A DNA stretch of 29,266 nt, taken from the NCBI GenBank assembly GCA_036510575.1, contig DATCDR010000008.1:1-29266 (forward strand), given 5' to 3'. Under the pieces are notes generated by a model. The model made no database searches, was not told the origin of the DNA, and was given only the letters and a program-made list of their open reading frames with translations. Positions within the stretch are counted from its first letter, which is position 1; each line of letters starts with the position of its first letter. A program made the translations under genes and the position numbers. Shown here piece by piece: positions 22,365 to 29,266 of the stretch. The DNA is from DATCDR01 sp036510575 (GTDB lineage: Bacteria; Actinomycetota; Acidimicrobiia; Acidimicrobiales; Bog-793).

Positions 22365-24320
22365 GTGTCTGTAGCCGCGATCCTCCTCGAACCCAGTCCC
22401 GATGCACGCTCCGTCGAGCATCCTCGGGTGGACCCGGCGCGGACCGGACCGCCGCTCGAGGCTGTTGTGGCCGAGATTGCAGCAGCTGCGGGTTACGAGG
22501 AAGTCATCGCGGTCGTGAGCGACCAGAGTGTCGCGGATGCGTGTCCCGATGGTGTGACCGTGCTTCTCGACGAGTCGGACGCGGGCGAGTCCGGAGCACT
22601 CCATGCCGCACTCGACTGGTGTGCACGCCGCGGGCATGCGGCCGTCGTCGTGGCAAGGTTGGGGCAGGCATTCGACGCCGACCCGTTGCTCGAACGGGCA
22701 GCCTGGCAGGCGCTGCTCGCCGAGAGTCGCCTGCCGATCGTAGTTGCGACGACCTCTCGCGCTCGACGGCCGATGATCCGCCTCGACGCGAGTGTCTGGT
22801 CGCTCGTGCCGCTCGAGGGCAACATCGAACTATTACTTGCCTCGAAGTCAGAGCTGGTCGAAGAGCAACGGATCGATCGAGCGGAGCTGCTCGTTGCAGA
22901 GGCCGATCTCGGTGACCAGGTCCGCGCGACCGATGAGTGGGCTTCGCCCCAGGATGTCGCGGCGGTAGAGGTGCTCCTTGGTCGAAGCGTCGCGGCACAA
23001 TTCTCAGTCGTGGTCCGCGACGATGCAGGCGGGCCGGTCGTGATCCGAAACGCTCCTCTTCTAGACGACGGCACGCCGATGCCGACGCGGTTCTGGTTGG
23101 TAGGACGTCGAGAGCGTGAGCTCGTCGGGCGGCTCGAATCCTCCGGCGGCGTGGACGCCGCGGAGGCCGAGGTGGACCCGGTCGCGCTCGCAATCGCACA
23201 CGACCGCTATGCAGCCGAGAGGGATGCTGCACTCCCGAAAGATCACGTGGGCCCGGTCCCGCACGGGGGCGTCGGCGGAACCCGGGTGGGAGTCAAGTGT
23301 CTGCATGCGCACCTGGCGTGGTATCTGGCGGGTGGGGCTGATCCCGTCGGCCGCTGGGTTGCGTCGAAGTTGAACGGCGAGCTCCGAGGAGCCGTTGCTG
23401 CAGTTGACTGTGGCACGAATTCGACACGCCTGCTGATAGCGGATCGCAACGGCGCGACCTTGGTGCGAGAGATGACCGTGACGCGTCTCGGCGAGGGCGT
23501 CGATGAGACGCATCGACTAGCAGCTGGAGCGATCGAACGCACGATGGCGACGCTTCGGCGCTATCGAGAAGAGATGGATACCCACGGCGTCGTTGCGCTG
23601 CGGATCACGGCCACCTCCGCGGCGCGGGACGCGATCAATTCGTCGGATTTCTTCGACGCGGCAGAGAACGTCCTCGGAGTTCGTCCGGAGCTGCTCGCCG
23701 GTGAGGAGGAGGGGGCGCTTTCCTACGCTGGAGCAACGGCAGGACTCCCGCCCGGCGAGGGACCCTTTCTCGTCTGCGACCTCGGTGGTGGCTCAACCGA
23801 GCTTGTCGCTGGTGTCAGCGGCGGCAAGTCGATCGCAGGCGTCTGGTCGATGGACGTGGGCTGCGTCCGGATCTCTGAGCGGTTCCTTTTGAGTGACCCA
23901 CCTTCGATGCGCGAGCTCGAAGCGGCGCGAACCTACGTCCGAGCCGCGATCGAGGTAGCGATCACGCAGGCCCCGGCGCTCACGCAACCGAAGTCGCTCG
24001 TCGGCGTGGCAGGCACCGTCTCTACGCTGGTCGCTCTCCGCAAAGGCGTGACCGCTTACGACCGGGACACACTCCACCACCAGCATCTCGAGCGGAAGGA
24101 TGTCGCCGAGCTCTTCTCCGAGCTCGCCTCGTCACCGCTCGCGCGCCGGCGTGCGATCCCGGGCATCGAGCCGGGGAGGGCCGACGTCATCGTCGGCGGC
24201 GCGCTCATCTTGCTCGAAGCGATGGATGCCCTCGGTCACGATCATCTCGTCTACTCCGAGGACGACATTCTCGATGGCCTCGTGGCCGCACTACGAACTG
24301 CATCTCGCCAAACGGCTTAG
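22365..24320 (+). CDS. Triple fusion: degenerate nucleotidyltransferase - DUF501 - Ppx/GppA phosphatase
   Basis: A 651-residue protein with three parts. Residues about 1-190 resemble a MobA/CofC-like nucleotidyltransferase but have lost the signature loop: LLEPSPDAR stands where LAAGxSxRxG is expected, and VARLGQAF replaces the acidic LxDxP motif. It is probably inactive. Residues about 194-337 match DUF501 (VEVLLGRSVAAQFSVV, GTPMPTRFWLVG, VGVKCLHAHLAWYLAGG). Residues about 341-650 are a Ppx/GppA exopolyphosphatase or pppGpp phosphatase: AAVDCGTNSTRLLI, LAGEEEGALSYAGA, VCDLGGGSTEL and GVAGTVSTLVAL are all intact. In mycobacteria DUF501 and ppx are separate neighbours after eno-ftsB. The likely role is polyphosphate or alarmone turnover. 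The GTG at 22365 has only GAGG directly before it. Its stop overlaps that of the opposing gene by four bases. Confidence 0.88.
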   Translation: MSVAAILLEPSPDARSVEHPRVDPARTGPPLEAVVAEIAAAAGYEEVIAVVSDQSVADACPDGVTVLLDESDAGESGALHAALDWCARRGHAAVVVARLGQAFDADPLLERAAWQALLAESRLPIVVATTSRARRPMIRLDASVWSLVPLEGNIELLLASKSELVEEQRIDRAELLVAEADLGDQVRATDEWASPQDVAAVEVLLGRSVAAQFSVVVRDDAGGPVVIRNAPLLDDGTPMPTRFWLVGRRERELVGRLESSGGVDAAEAEVDPVALAIAHDRYAAERDAALPKDHVGPVPHGGVGGTRVGVKCLHAHLAWYLAGGADPVGRWVASKLNGELRGAVAAVDCGTNSTRLLIADRNGATLVREMTVTRLGEGVDETHRLAAGAIERTMATLRRYREEMDTHGVVALRITATSAARDAINSSDFFDAAENVLGVRPELLAGEEEGALSYAGATAGLPPGEGPFLVCDLGGGSTELVAGVSGGKSIAGVWSMDVGCVRISERFLLSDPPSMRELEAARTYVRAAIEVAITQAPALTQPKSLVGVAGTVSTLVALRKGVTAYDRDTLHHQHLERKDVAELFSELASSPLARRRAIPGIEPGRADVIVGGALILLEAMDALGHDHLVYSEDDILDGLVAALRTASRQTA

Positions 24321-25465
24321 CCGAGCACGAGCGCCTTCGTCCGGGCTACAAACGCCGCCATGTCCTCGTGGTGTGCGACCGAGTAGCGAAGCCCGTCGCT
24401 CCTTAGTCTCGAGAGCAGAGCATCGTCGTCGATCAACGTGCTCGCGAGATCGAGTACCTCCCCAGGCGTTCGGTACCACAGCCCGCCGTTGGCGGCTTCA
24501 ACGTGTGCATGCGCGGCCGAGTCTTCAGGGACGATCGGTGGACTCGAAAAAAGCATCGATTCGAGCGCCTCGCGACCGAATGGTCCCGGGGGGCGAAGGT
24601 CGATGGTGAACTTCGCGTGCGCCATGAGCCGCCACAGGTTTACCCGAGTCGGGTTCACCGGAAGCGATGCGGTGTTGATGAAGTCGGTCACTCTCCACCT
24701 CGCACCATCGACCTCGGCGATCGCGATGTTGCCGAGGACGGCGCGGAGGAGTTCGTGCGTGATCGCCCGATCGAAGCGAGGTGCGCTCGCCGGGAAACGT
24801 CGGAGCAACAAGACGTACTCACCGAACCATGTAACGCCGAAGAGACCCTGTTCGGTCGCCGACCGGTTCAACGTCAACGCGACGTCGAGGGGATAAATGC
24901 GCGACGCCATATCCGGCAGCGCTGCAGTGAGTGCTGCTTGTTCGCCGGGATGAAGAGAGCCGATGGCGTCGGCGGACTCCAGCAGTGCCGCGAGACCGGG
25001 ATCGCCGACCAGCGCCGGATCGGCCAGGAGCGGCCAGATGACGATGCGTGCATCTGTCGTAGCGACGTCGTCGTCGGTGCCGAGCGGGAGTGGCAGTCCG
25101 GCGATGACTACTGAGTCGGGCGCGATCTCGGTCAGTAGTTCGGCCACGCCGTGCACTGTTCCGGTCAGTCCCCGCGAAACTTCGAGCAACGATGGTGGCG
25201 TCGCGTCCGACCCGACTGCTCGAAGCGCCCCGTGTAGGAGCGTGCCCGTCAGCTCTCGCGCGCCCACAAGCGGCAGATGGTGCACGGTAAAGACGCTGTC
25301 GAGGGAGGTCGTCGGTTCGAGGGCCGCCGAATCGAGGAAGAGGACCTGCACGCTCGCTGCACTCGCTACGGCACCTGCGAGCAGACGCACGACCTCGGTC
25401 GATTCGCGCTCGCCCGCCCCCCAGTGGGTCGTCACGATGCAGACGACCGGTCGCTTAGCCTCCAC
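24317..25465 (-). CDS. Glycosyltransferase-like protein (GT-B fold, GT4-related)
   Basis: A 382-residue protein that I read as a GT-B glycosyltransferase, most like family GT4. The N-terminal strand VVCIVTTHWGAG fits the acceptor domain. The C-terminal region carries the donor-site pattern FTIDLRPPGPFGREALESM and SSPPIVPEDS (about 286-316), then a helix-rich tail with LIDDDALLSRLRSDGLRYS, as in GT4 enzymes. The central part (about 60-250) is divergent and the usual GT4 lysine/arginine motif is not obvious, so donor and acceptor are unknown and activity is not assured. The GTG at 25465 is five bases after the upstream gene on the same strand, which points to an operon with the two preceding genes. 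The 3' end meets the DUF501-ppx gene tail to tail. Confidence 0.65.
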   Translation of the reverse strand: MEAKRPVVCIVTTHWGAGERESTEVVRLLAGAVASAASVQVLFLDSAALEPTTSLDSVFTVHHLPLVGARELTGTLLHGALRAVGSDATPPSLLEVSRGLTGTVHGVAELLTEIAPDSVVIAGLPLPLGTDDDVATTDARIVIWPLLADPALVGDPGLAALLESADAIGSLHPGEQAALTAALPDMASRIYPLDVALTLNRSATEQGLFGVTWFGEYVLLLRRFPASAPRFDRAITHELLRAVLGNIAIAEVDGARWRVTDFINTASLPVNPTRVNLWRLMAHAKFTIDLRPPGPFGREALESMLFSSPPIVPEDSAAHAHVEAANGGLWYRTPGEVLDLASTLIDDDALLSRLRSDGLRYSVAHHEDMAAFVARTKALVLG

Positions 25466-25470
25466 GTCGG

Positions 25471-25947
25471 TCAGTTCGTCGTCTCGAGCTTTTCGAATCG
25501 TGCCTCGACGGTCTTCGCGAGATCGAGCAGATCGTTTCGTATCAGTGTGAGAATCGCCCGCTCATCAGCTGAGGCGATCTCGTCGACTCTGTAGGCGATC
25601 GCATCAATGGAGCGCGCGAGAGCGATTCGAAAATCCTGCTCCTCGGCGAAGTAGGGCCCGAGTGCTCCGGCAATTACCCGGGAGAGGAGCCGGCGAAGTA
25701 TCGACTTCGGCGATCGTCCAGGCGCGCCCTGCTGTAGTGCTGGGCCTCGATCCCAGTGATGGTGGAGGTGGTGGAGGCTCTGATCGAAGTGGATGGGATC
25801 TCGATCCGCGTGTTCCATCAGGCCGTCGAAGGTCCCTTGTGGCGTCCATTGGCGGGGGTAGCTCGTGGTGCGTCTGCTCGCCAGCGCTCTCATCCGCTCG
25901 ACGACGAGACGAGCGTCGGCACTCGAGTTTCCAGATAGTTCTTCCAT
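25471..25947 (-). CDS. Small helical protein of a glycan cluster, function unknown
   Basis: A 158-residue cytosolic-looking protein with no signal peptide. The middle has LHHLHHHWDRG and then SILRRLLSRVIAGALGPYFAEEQDFRIALARSIDAIAYRVDEI, amphipathic helices rich in Arg and Leu. This pattern resembles the helical lead-in found before SAM-methyltransferase or glycosyltransferase domains in actinobacterial polysaccharide loci, with an R-x-L-x-R-x-x region followed by Q/E-x-x-F-N-x-A. Here it stands alone with no catalytic domain. The start at 25947 has a strong AGGAGG. It overlaps the end of the upstream GT2 gene by 58 bases in another frame, and ends five bases before the next gene. It may be a membrane-surface adaptor for the glycosyltransferases. 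That role is inferred. Confidence 0.7.
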   Translation of the reverse strand: MEELSGNSSADARLVVERMRALASRRTTSYPRQWTPQGTFDGLMEHADRDPIHFDQSLHHLHHHWDRGPALQQGAPGRSPKSILRRLLSRVIAGALGPYFAEEQDFRIALARSIDAIAYRVDEIASADERAILTLIRNDLLDLAKTVEARFEKLETTN

Positions 25948-28418
25948 CTGTCGTCCTCCTGGGCAGTAGAGAGGGGGCACCAGTAGCGCCAGTGACTGAG
26001 GTGCTCGTTGTGGTACGGGTCGCCGGCTGCGAGCGCCGCTCCCCATCGCGTCAACATGAGTTCGTTCTCTGCGAAGTCGTCGGTGTGGCCGCGGCTCTTT
26101 GATTCGTGGTGGATGAGCTCGGCGAGCGGCGTAAAGACGACGTAGTAGCCCCGCTCGCGAAGCTTGAAGCAGAAGTCGACGTCGTTGAAGGCGACCGCCA
26201 GCGTCTCGTCGAATCCGCCGAGGTCGACAAAGAGTTCTCGGCGAACCATCATCGCGGCCCCGGTCACAACTGAGCAGTCGCGGGTCGAGATCGCCAGGGA
26301 GTTGTAGCCCGGACGGTCACCAGGGAGTCCCCGCAGAACATGTCCAGCGATGCCGCCAAGGCCGACAACGACGCCCGCGTGCTGGATGGTCCCGTCCGCA
26401 TAGAGCAGACGAGCTCCGACTGCCCCTACTTCTGGGCGTTGCACGTGTCCAACCATGGCGTCGAGCCAGCCAGGAGTTCGCGCCTCGATGTCGTTGTTTA
26501 AGAACAGCAAGATCTCCCCGTCACAGGCACGGGCGGCCGCATTGTTGATCGCCGCCCAGTTAAACGGGCCCGGTGCCTGAAGGACTCGAACGCTGGGCTC
26601 AGCGCGGAGCTCCGTGAGGAGTGCACTGGTCTCGGGCAGCGCCGAGTCATTGTCAACGAGCACCAGCTCGAAGTTGTCGTAACCGGGGTCGGCGCGAAGC
26701 GTCCGCGCGCACGTCGCGAGCATCGCTGGCTCATCTCGAAACGGGATGATGATGCTGACAAGCGGCCGGTCCTTCACGTGTCGTCGAACGTGGTACCTAC
26801 CCGGAAACTCGGTTATGGCCGACACCACTCCTGGTTCGCTGCGTCGTCTGAGCGCGTCTTCTATCGCTCGCCGGCCCGCTTCGTAGGCCCAAGGCTTTGC
26901 CTGCTGCGAGGTGGTGTCAGAAGCTGCCGAACCGGGAATCGACCGCCAGTGATACAGCACCTCTGGAATGTGCACCACAGCGCGGGCGGCTTCGGTCGCA
27001 CGGAGCGTGAGATCGAAATCCTGGCTTCCGTCGTAGTCACTTCGAAGTCCGCCGACCTCGTCGAAGAGTCCCCGGCGCACCACGGTGAGGTGGCTCGTGT
27101 AGGCGAAGCTGAGGAGAAGATCAGGTGACCAATCGGGCTTGAAGAGCGGGTCGAAGCGCTCACCTGCTATGTCGATCTTGTCCTCGTCGGAGTAGAAGAG
27201 GTCTGCTTCCGGGTTTTCGGCGATGCTCGAAGCGACCACAGCGAGCGCCTCTGGCGCCAATTCGTCGTCATGATCCAAAAACGCGATGAACTGGCCACCG
27301 GTGGCGGCAACACCCCGGTTGGTCGCGGCTGAGATGCCACCGTTTGAAGGCGACGTGAGCACCGTTATCCGCCGATCGAGCTTAGCTAGCGAGCGAAGAG
27401 TCGACGTGAGTTCGGGATCCTTTGATGCATCGTCAACGAGGCACAGCTCCCACTCACCGAAGGTCTGCGCGAGTACTGAGCCGACGCAACGGCGAAGCGC
27501 CCAGATCGGAGTTCTATAAACCGGCACCACCACGCTTAGGAGTGGCGAACGTTTTCCGCGTCGACGCGTCGCCGGCTGCGATCGCGCAGCGCTCTCCACC
27601 CCGCCAAGGACGACAGGCTGTCGATGCCGGGTGAGCCATTCGTGGTAGCCCTCGCGATCTTCGCTAGCGTTCATCCGGTAGGGCTCGCCATCTCCAGGCT
27701 CGTGAAACTGGTCTTCCTCACCCTCTCGTCGCTTGTGCGAGGACGCGAAACGTTCCGCAGGTTCATACTGCATCGCAGCTGCCAACTGTTCGGAGGCGAA
27801 CAGAAGTGCGTCGCCCACTTGATTCAACTCTTCGGCGAGGCCGAGAAGCTCCGTGGTCCAGGCACTCTCTGGGCCGAGGGGCGGTGGCGAGAAATTCCGA
27901 TGGCTGCCGATCGTCGTCCTGGCGACCGACCAGAGAACCTCGATCTCGCGTGGTGCTGCCGATGTCGCGGCGCTTGACGTCGGTTGCGAGCTCGAGATCC
28001 CGATTTCGCCGCTGCTGGTCTCGAGGCCCTCGAGGGAGGCCAGAACCTGCTCGGCGGGTACCTGTTCGTCGGCGATAACCGAAGACAGCCCGGCCATCGC
28101 CTCGAACGTGGTGCGAAGCATGCGCTCGTAGTGCGCAAGGGCCAGCGGCAGCGACCATCCTGACGAGGCTGTCATCCGGGCTGCCGAATCTGCTGGGGAC
28201 GCCAGAAGGAGGGCGACACGACTGTGCGAGCGGTCCGCGGACCGCAAGTCGTCAGTGGTCGCGAGCCTTGCGTCTGCTCCGAGGACTTGGAGGAGCGCGG
28301 TCGGATCGCTGCCAGGTACGTGGCAAACGAATGTCGTCGGCACGCAGTTATCGCTTCGAGCAGATCTCAGGCCAGTCGACGCGCATTTGGCCTCCTCGCG
28401 TCGGGCCGGAACGGGCAT
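25890..28418 (-). CDS. Tandem family 2 glycosyltransferase with N-terminal sulfotransferase-like remnant
   Basis: An 842-residue protein with two GT2 (GT-A fold) domains. The first (about 294-495) shows LSVVVPVYRTPIWALRRCV, FLDHDDELAPEA with the metal-binding DxD, and DGSQDFDLTLRA. The second (about 553-770) shows PLVSIIIPFRDE, FLNNDIEA, GAAMMVRRELF and AFNDVDFCFKLRERGY. Two active sites suggest addition of two sugars to a surface glycan, as in rhamnose-type chain builders. Residues about 85-140 (SGWSLPLALAHYERMLRTTFEAM onward) resemble the C-terminal part of sulfotransferase-like domains found ahead of some GT2 enzymes, without the PAPS-binding start. Residues 140-290 include a coiled helix and linker. 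ATG at 28418 lacks an SD; GTG at 28343, just after a short ORF, is an alternative giving 817 residues. Confidence 0.85.
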   Translation of the reverse strand: MPVPARREEAKCASTGLRSARSDNCVPTTFVCHVPGSDPTALLQVLGADARLATTDDLRSADRSHSRVALLLASPADSAARMTASSGWSLPLALAHYERMLRTTFEAMAGLSSVIADEQVPAEQVLASLEGLETSSGEIGISSSQPTSSAATSAAPREIEVLWSVARTTIGSHRNFSPPPLGPESAWTTELLGLAEELNQVGDALLFASEQLAAAMQYEPAERFASSHKRREGEEDQFHEPGDGEPYRMNASEDREGYHEWLTRHRQPVVLGGVESAARSQPATRRRGKRSPLLSVVVPVYRTPIWALRRCVGSVLAQTFGEWELCLVDDASKDPELTSTLRSLAKLDRRITVLTSPSNGGISAATNRGVAATGGQFIAFLDHDDELAPEALAVVASSIAENPEADLFYSDEDKIDIAGERFDPLFKPDWSPDLLLSFAYTSHLTVVRRGLFDEVGGLRSDYDGSQDFDLTLRATEAARAVVHIPEVLYHWRSIPGSAASDTTSQQAKPWAYEAGRRAIEDALRRRSEPGVVSAITEFPGRYHVRRHVKDRPLVSIIIPFRDEPAMLATCARTLRADPGYDNFELVLVDNDSALPETSALLTELRAEPSVRVLQAPGPFNWAAINNAAARACDGEILLFLNNDIEARTPGWLDAMVGHVQRPEVGAVGARLLYADGTIQHAGVVVGLGGIAGHVLRGLPGDRPGYNSLAISTRDCSVVTGAAMMVRRELFVDLGGFDETLAVAFNDVDFCFKLRERGYYVVFTPLAELIHHESKSRGHTDDFAENELMLTRWGAALAAGDPYHNEHLSHWRYWCPLSTAQEDDRWKNYLETRVPTLVSSSSG
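28348..28386 (-). CDS. Possible 12-residue leader ORF before or within the GT2 gene start
   Basis: ATG at 28386 has AGGAGG four bases upstream, the best ribosome site in this stretch. It reads MRVDWPEICSKR and stops with TAA at 28348, four bases before the GTG at 28343 that is in frame with the GT2 protein. If the GT2 protein starts at that GTG, this would be a coupled leader peptide. If it starts at 28418, the ORF overlaps it in another frame and is probably chance. Confidence 0.3.
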   Translation of the reverse strand: MRVDWPEICSKR

Positions 28419-28602
28419 CAGCGGGTTCGTCGATCATGGTCGATTGTTCGGCGTCGTCTCCACACACCAGAGCTCCGACGTGGAGTAACCCTCGTGAGTG
28501 TAGGCGCCGAATCTGCAACCATGGGGGCGTGGAGCCGCCAACCGACAATACGTCCGCTGCGCGCCAGATCGGGCGCCGGAGTGCATCTACGCGTCGAGTC
28601 GA

Positions 28603-29214
28603 GTGAGCTTTCGTCACGACTCGTCGGAGCTCCGTGGCCGACGCGTCACCCTCCGGCCGCTCCAACCCGGTAATTTCGCGGCTTGGAGCGAAGTCCGAAC
28701 ACGGGCGCGTTCCTGGCTGGTGAAGTGGGAGCCGCGCCCGGCGGGCGCGCCCTATCCGTCGGAGGACCAAGCGAATTTCGCCGCCCGCTGCGCGATCCGG
28801 GATCGTGAGCGACATCTCGGGACCGGGTTCGGGTTCGGGGTATTCATCGGCGACCGATTCGCCGGCGAGATCAATGTTTCCTCGGTGCAGCGCGGTGCGT
28901 TCCAGTCTTGCTACATCGGCTACTGGATAGACGAGGCGCTCGCTGGCCACGGCTACATCCCAGAAGCGTGCGCGGTCCTGTTCAGGTTCGCTTTCGAGGA
29001 CCTTGGTCTGCATCGGGTTCAGATCTCGATTTTGCCCCGCAACGCGCCGAGCAGAGCAGTCGTCCGCAAGCTCGGACTGCGTGGCGAGGGCATCGCGGTG
29101 CGGTACCTCGAAATTGATGGCGTCTGGGAGGACCATGTTCGTTACGCGATCACGCGTGAAGAGTGGGAGGAGCGTCGCGACGGCTACCTGAAGGCGTGGA
29201 TCTTGCCCGAGTAA
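28603..29214 (+). CDS. RimJ/RimL-type GNAT N-acetyltransferase
   Basis: A 203-residue acetyl-CoA-dependent acetyltransferase close to RimJ, which acetylates the N-terminus of ribosomal protein S5; members also modify other protein or antibiotic amines. The features are GRRVTLRPLQPGNFAAW at the N-terminus, FGVFIGDRFAGEINVSSV, the CoA-binding region YIGYWIDEALAGHGYIPEA, GLHRVQISILPRN and SRAVVRKLGLRGEGI. The C-terminal WEDHVRYAITREEW is typical of the RimJ group. The start is GTG at 28603 without an SD; MSFRHDSSELRGRRV is a normal-length lead. The gene is divergent from the GT2 gene, with 184 bases between them in which I found no convincing promoter. The last 52 bases of the window hold only a short ATCAGCTGAT palindrome. 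Confidence 0.87.
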   Translation: MSFRHDSSELRGRRVTLRPLQPGNFAAWSEVRTRARSWLVKWEPRPAGAPYPSEDQANFAARCAIRDRERHLGTGFGFGVFIGDRFAGEINVSSVQRGAFQSCYIGYWIDEALAGHGYIPEACAVLFRFAFEDLGLHRVQISILPRNAPSRAVVRKLGLRGEGIAVRYLEIDGVWEDHVRYAITREEWEERRDGYLKAWILPE

Positions 29215-29266
29215 CCAGATCAGCTGATTGGGGTCACGAGGGATGTCGTCGTTGGGGCGAGCGTCG

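Noticed and set aside
22504..23232. Minus-strand Arg/Pro-rich frame of 242 codons opposite the triple fusion
   Set aside because: It is a shadow of the DUF501 fusion gene; there is no SD and the composition is typical of antisense GC-rich frames.
28348..29136. Minus-strand frame of 262 codons opposite the RimJ-type gene
   Set aside because: The plus strand carries conserved GNAT motifs over most of this span. Only the last 12 codons, with their own SD, were kept as a possible leader ORF.

Overview
The window is high-GC DNA that reads as an actinobacterial chromosome, most probably class Acidimicrobiia. The lineage is an inference. It rests on the gene order glmU-prs-rplY-pth-mfd-(SurA-like lipoprotein)-mazG-eno-ftsB, which matches the mycobacterial and streptomycete core neighbourhood, on an Rpf-type muralidase, on frequent GTG starts and GTGA/ATGA stop-start overlaps, and on start codons without a Shine-Dalgarno (SD) sequence just after promoter-like motifs. 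No CRISPR array, insertion sequence, prophage, tRNA or rRNA was seen.

Bases 1-7651 hold metabolic and regulatory genes, mostly on the minus strand: a class III aminotransferase cut by the window edge, a class V (SufS-like) aminotransferase coupled by a GTGA overlap to an endonuclease/exonuclease/phosphatase-fold enzyme, a GNAT acetyltransferase, a D-2-hydroxyacid dehydrogenase, a small secreted four-cysteine protein, a MarR regulator and an M20 peptidase. Convergent pairs are separated by inverted repeats.

Bases 7703-19142 are a long plus-strand housekeeping block: UDP-GlcNAc pyrophosphorylase (GlmU with a shortened acetyltransferase half), PRPP synthase, ribosomal protein L25, peptidyl-tRNA hydrolase, transcription-repair coupling factor Mfd, a parvulin-like lipoprotein, a YabN-type methylase-MazG protein, enolase and an FtsB/DivIC-like division protein. 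Most neighbours overlap or nearly touch. Together they serve nucleotide-sugar and PRPP supply, translation, repair, nucleotide sanitation, glycolysis and division. A strong symmetric terminator at 19293-19329 closes the block.

Bases 19353-22282 carry two minus-strand genes for exported proteins: an orphan family 5 solute-binding protein with a structured leader, and a coiled-coil protein ending in an Rpf-type transglycosylase domain. They separate ftsB from its usual partners DUF501 and ppx, which reappear at 22365-24320 fused in one polypeptide behind a degenerate nucleotidyltransferase domain.

Bases 24317-28418 are a minus-strand glycan cluster: a tandem GT2 glycosyltransferase, a small helical protein and a GT-B-like protein. 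A RimJ-type acetyltransferase at 28603-29214 ends the window. I found no wholly new defence or mobile system. The best leads are the triple fusion, the shortened GlmU, the pth gene without an ordinary start codon, and the leader that can pair with the ribosome site of the solute-binding protein gene.
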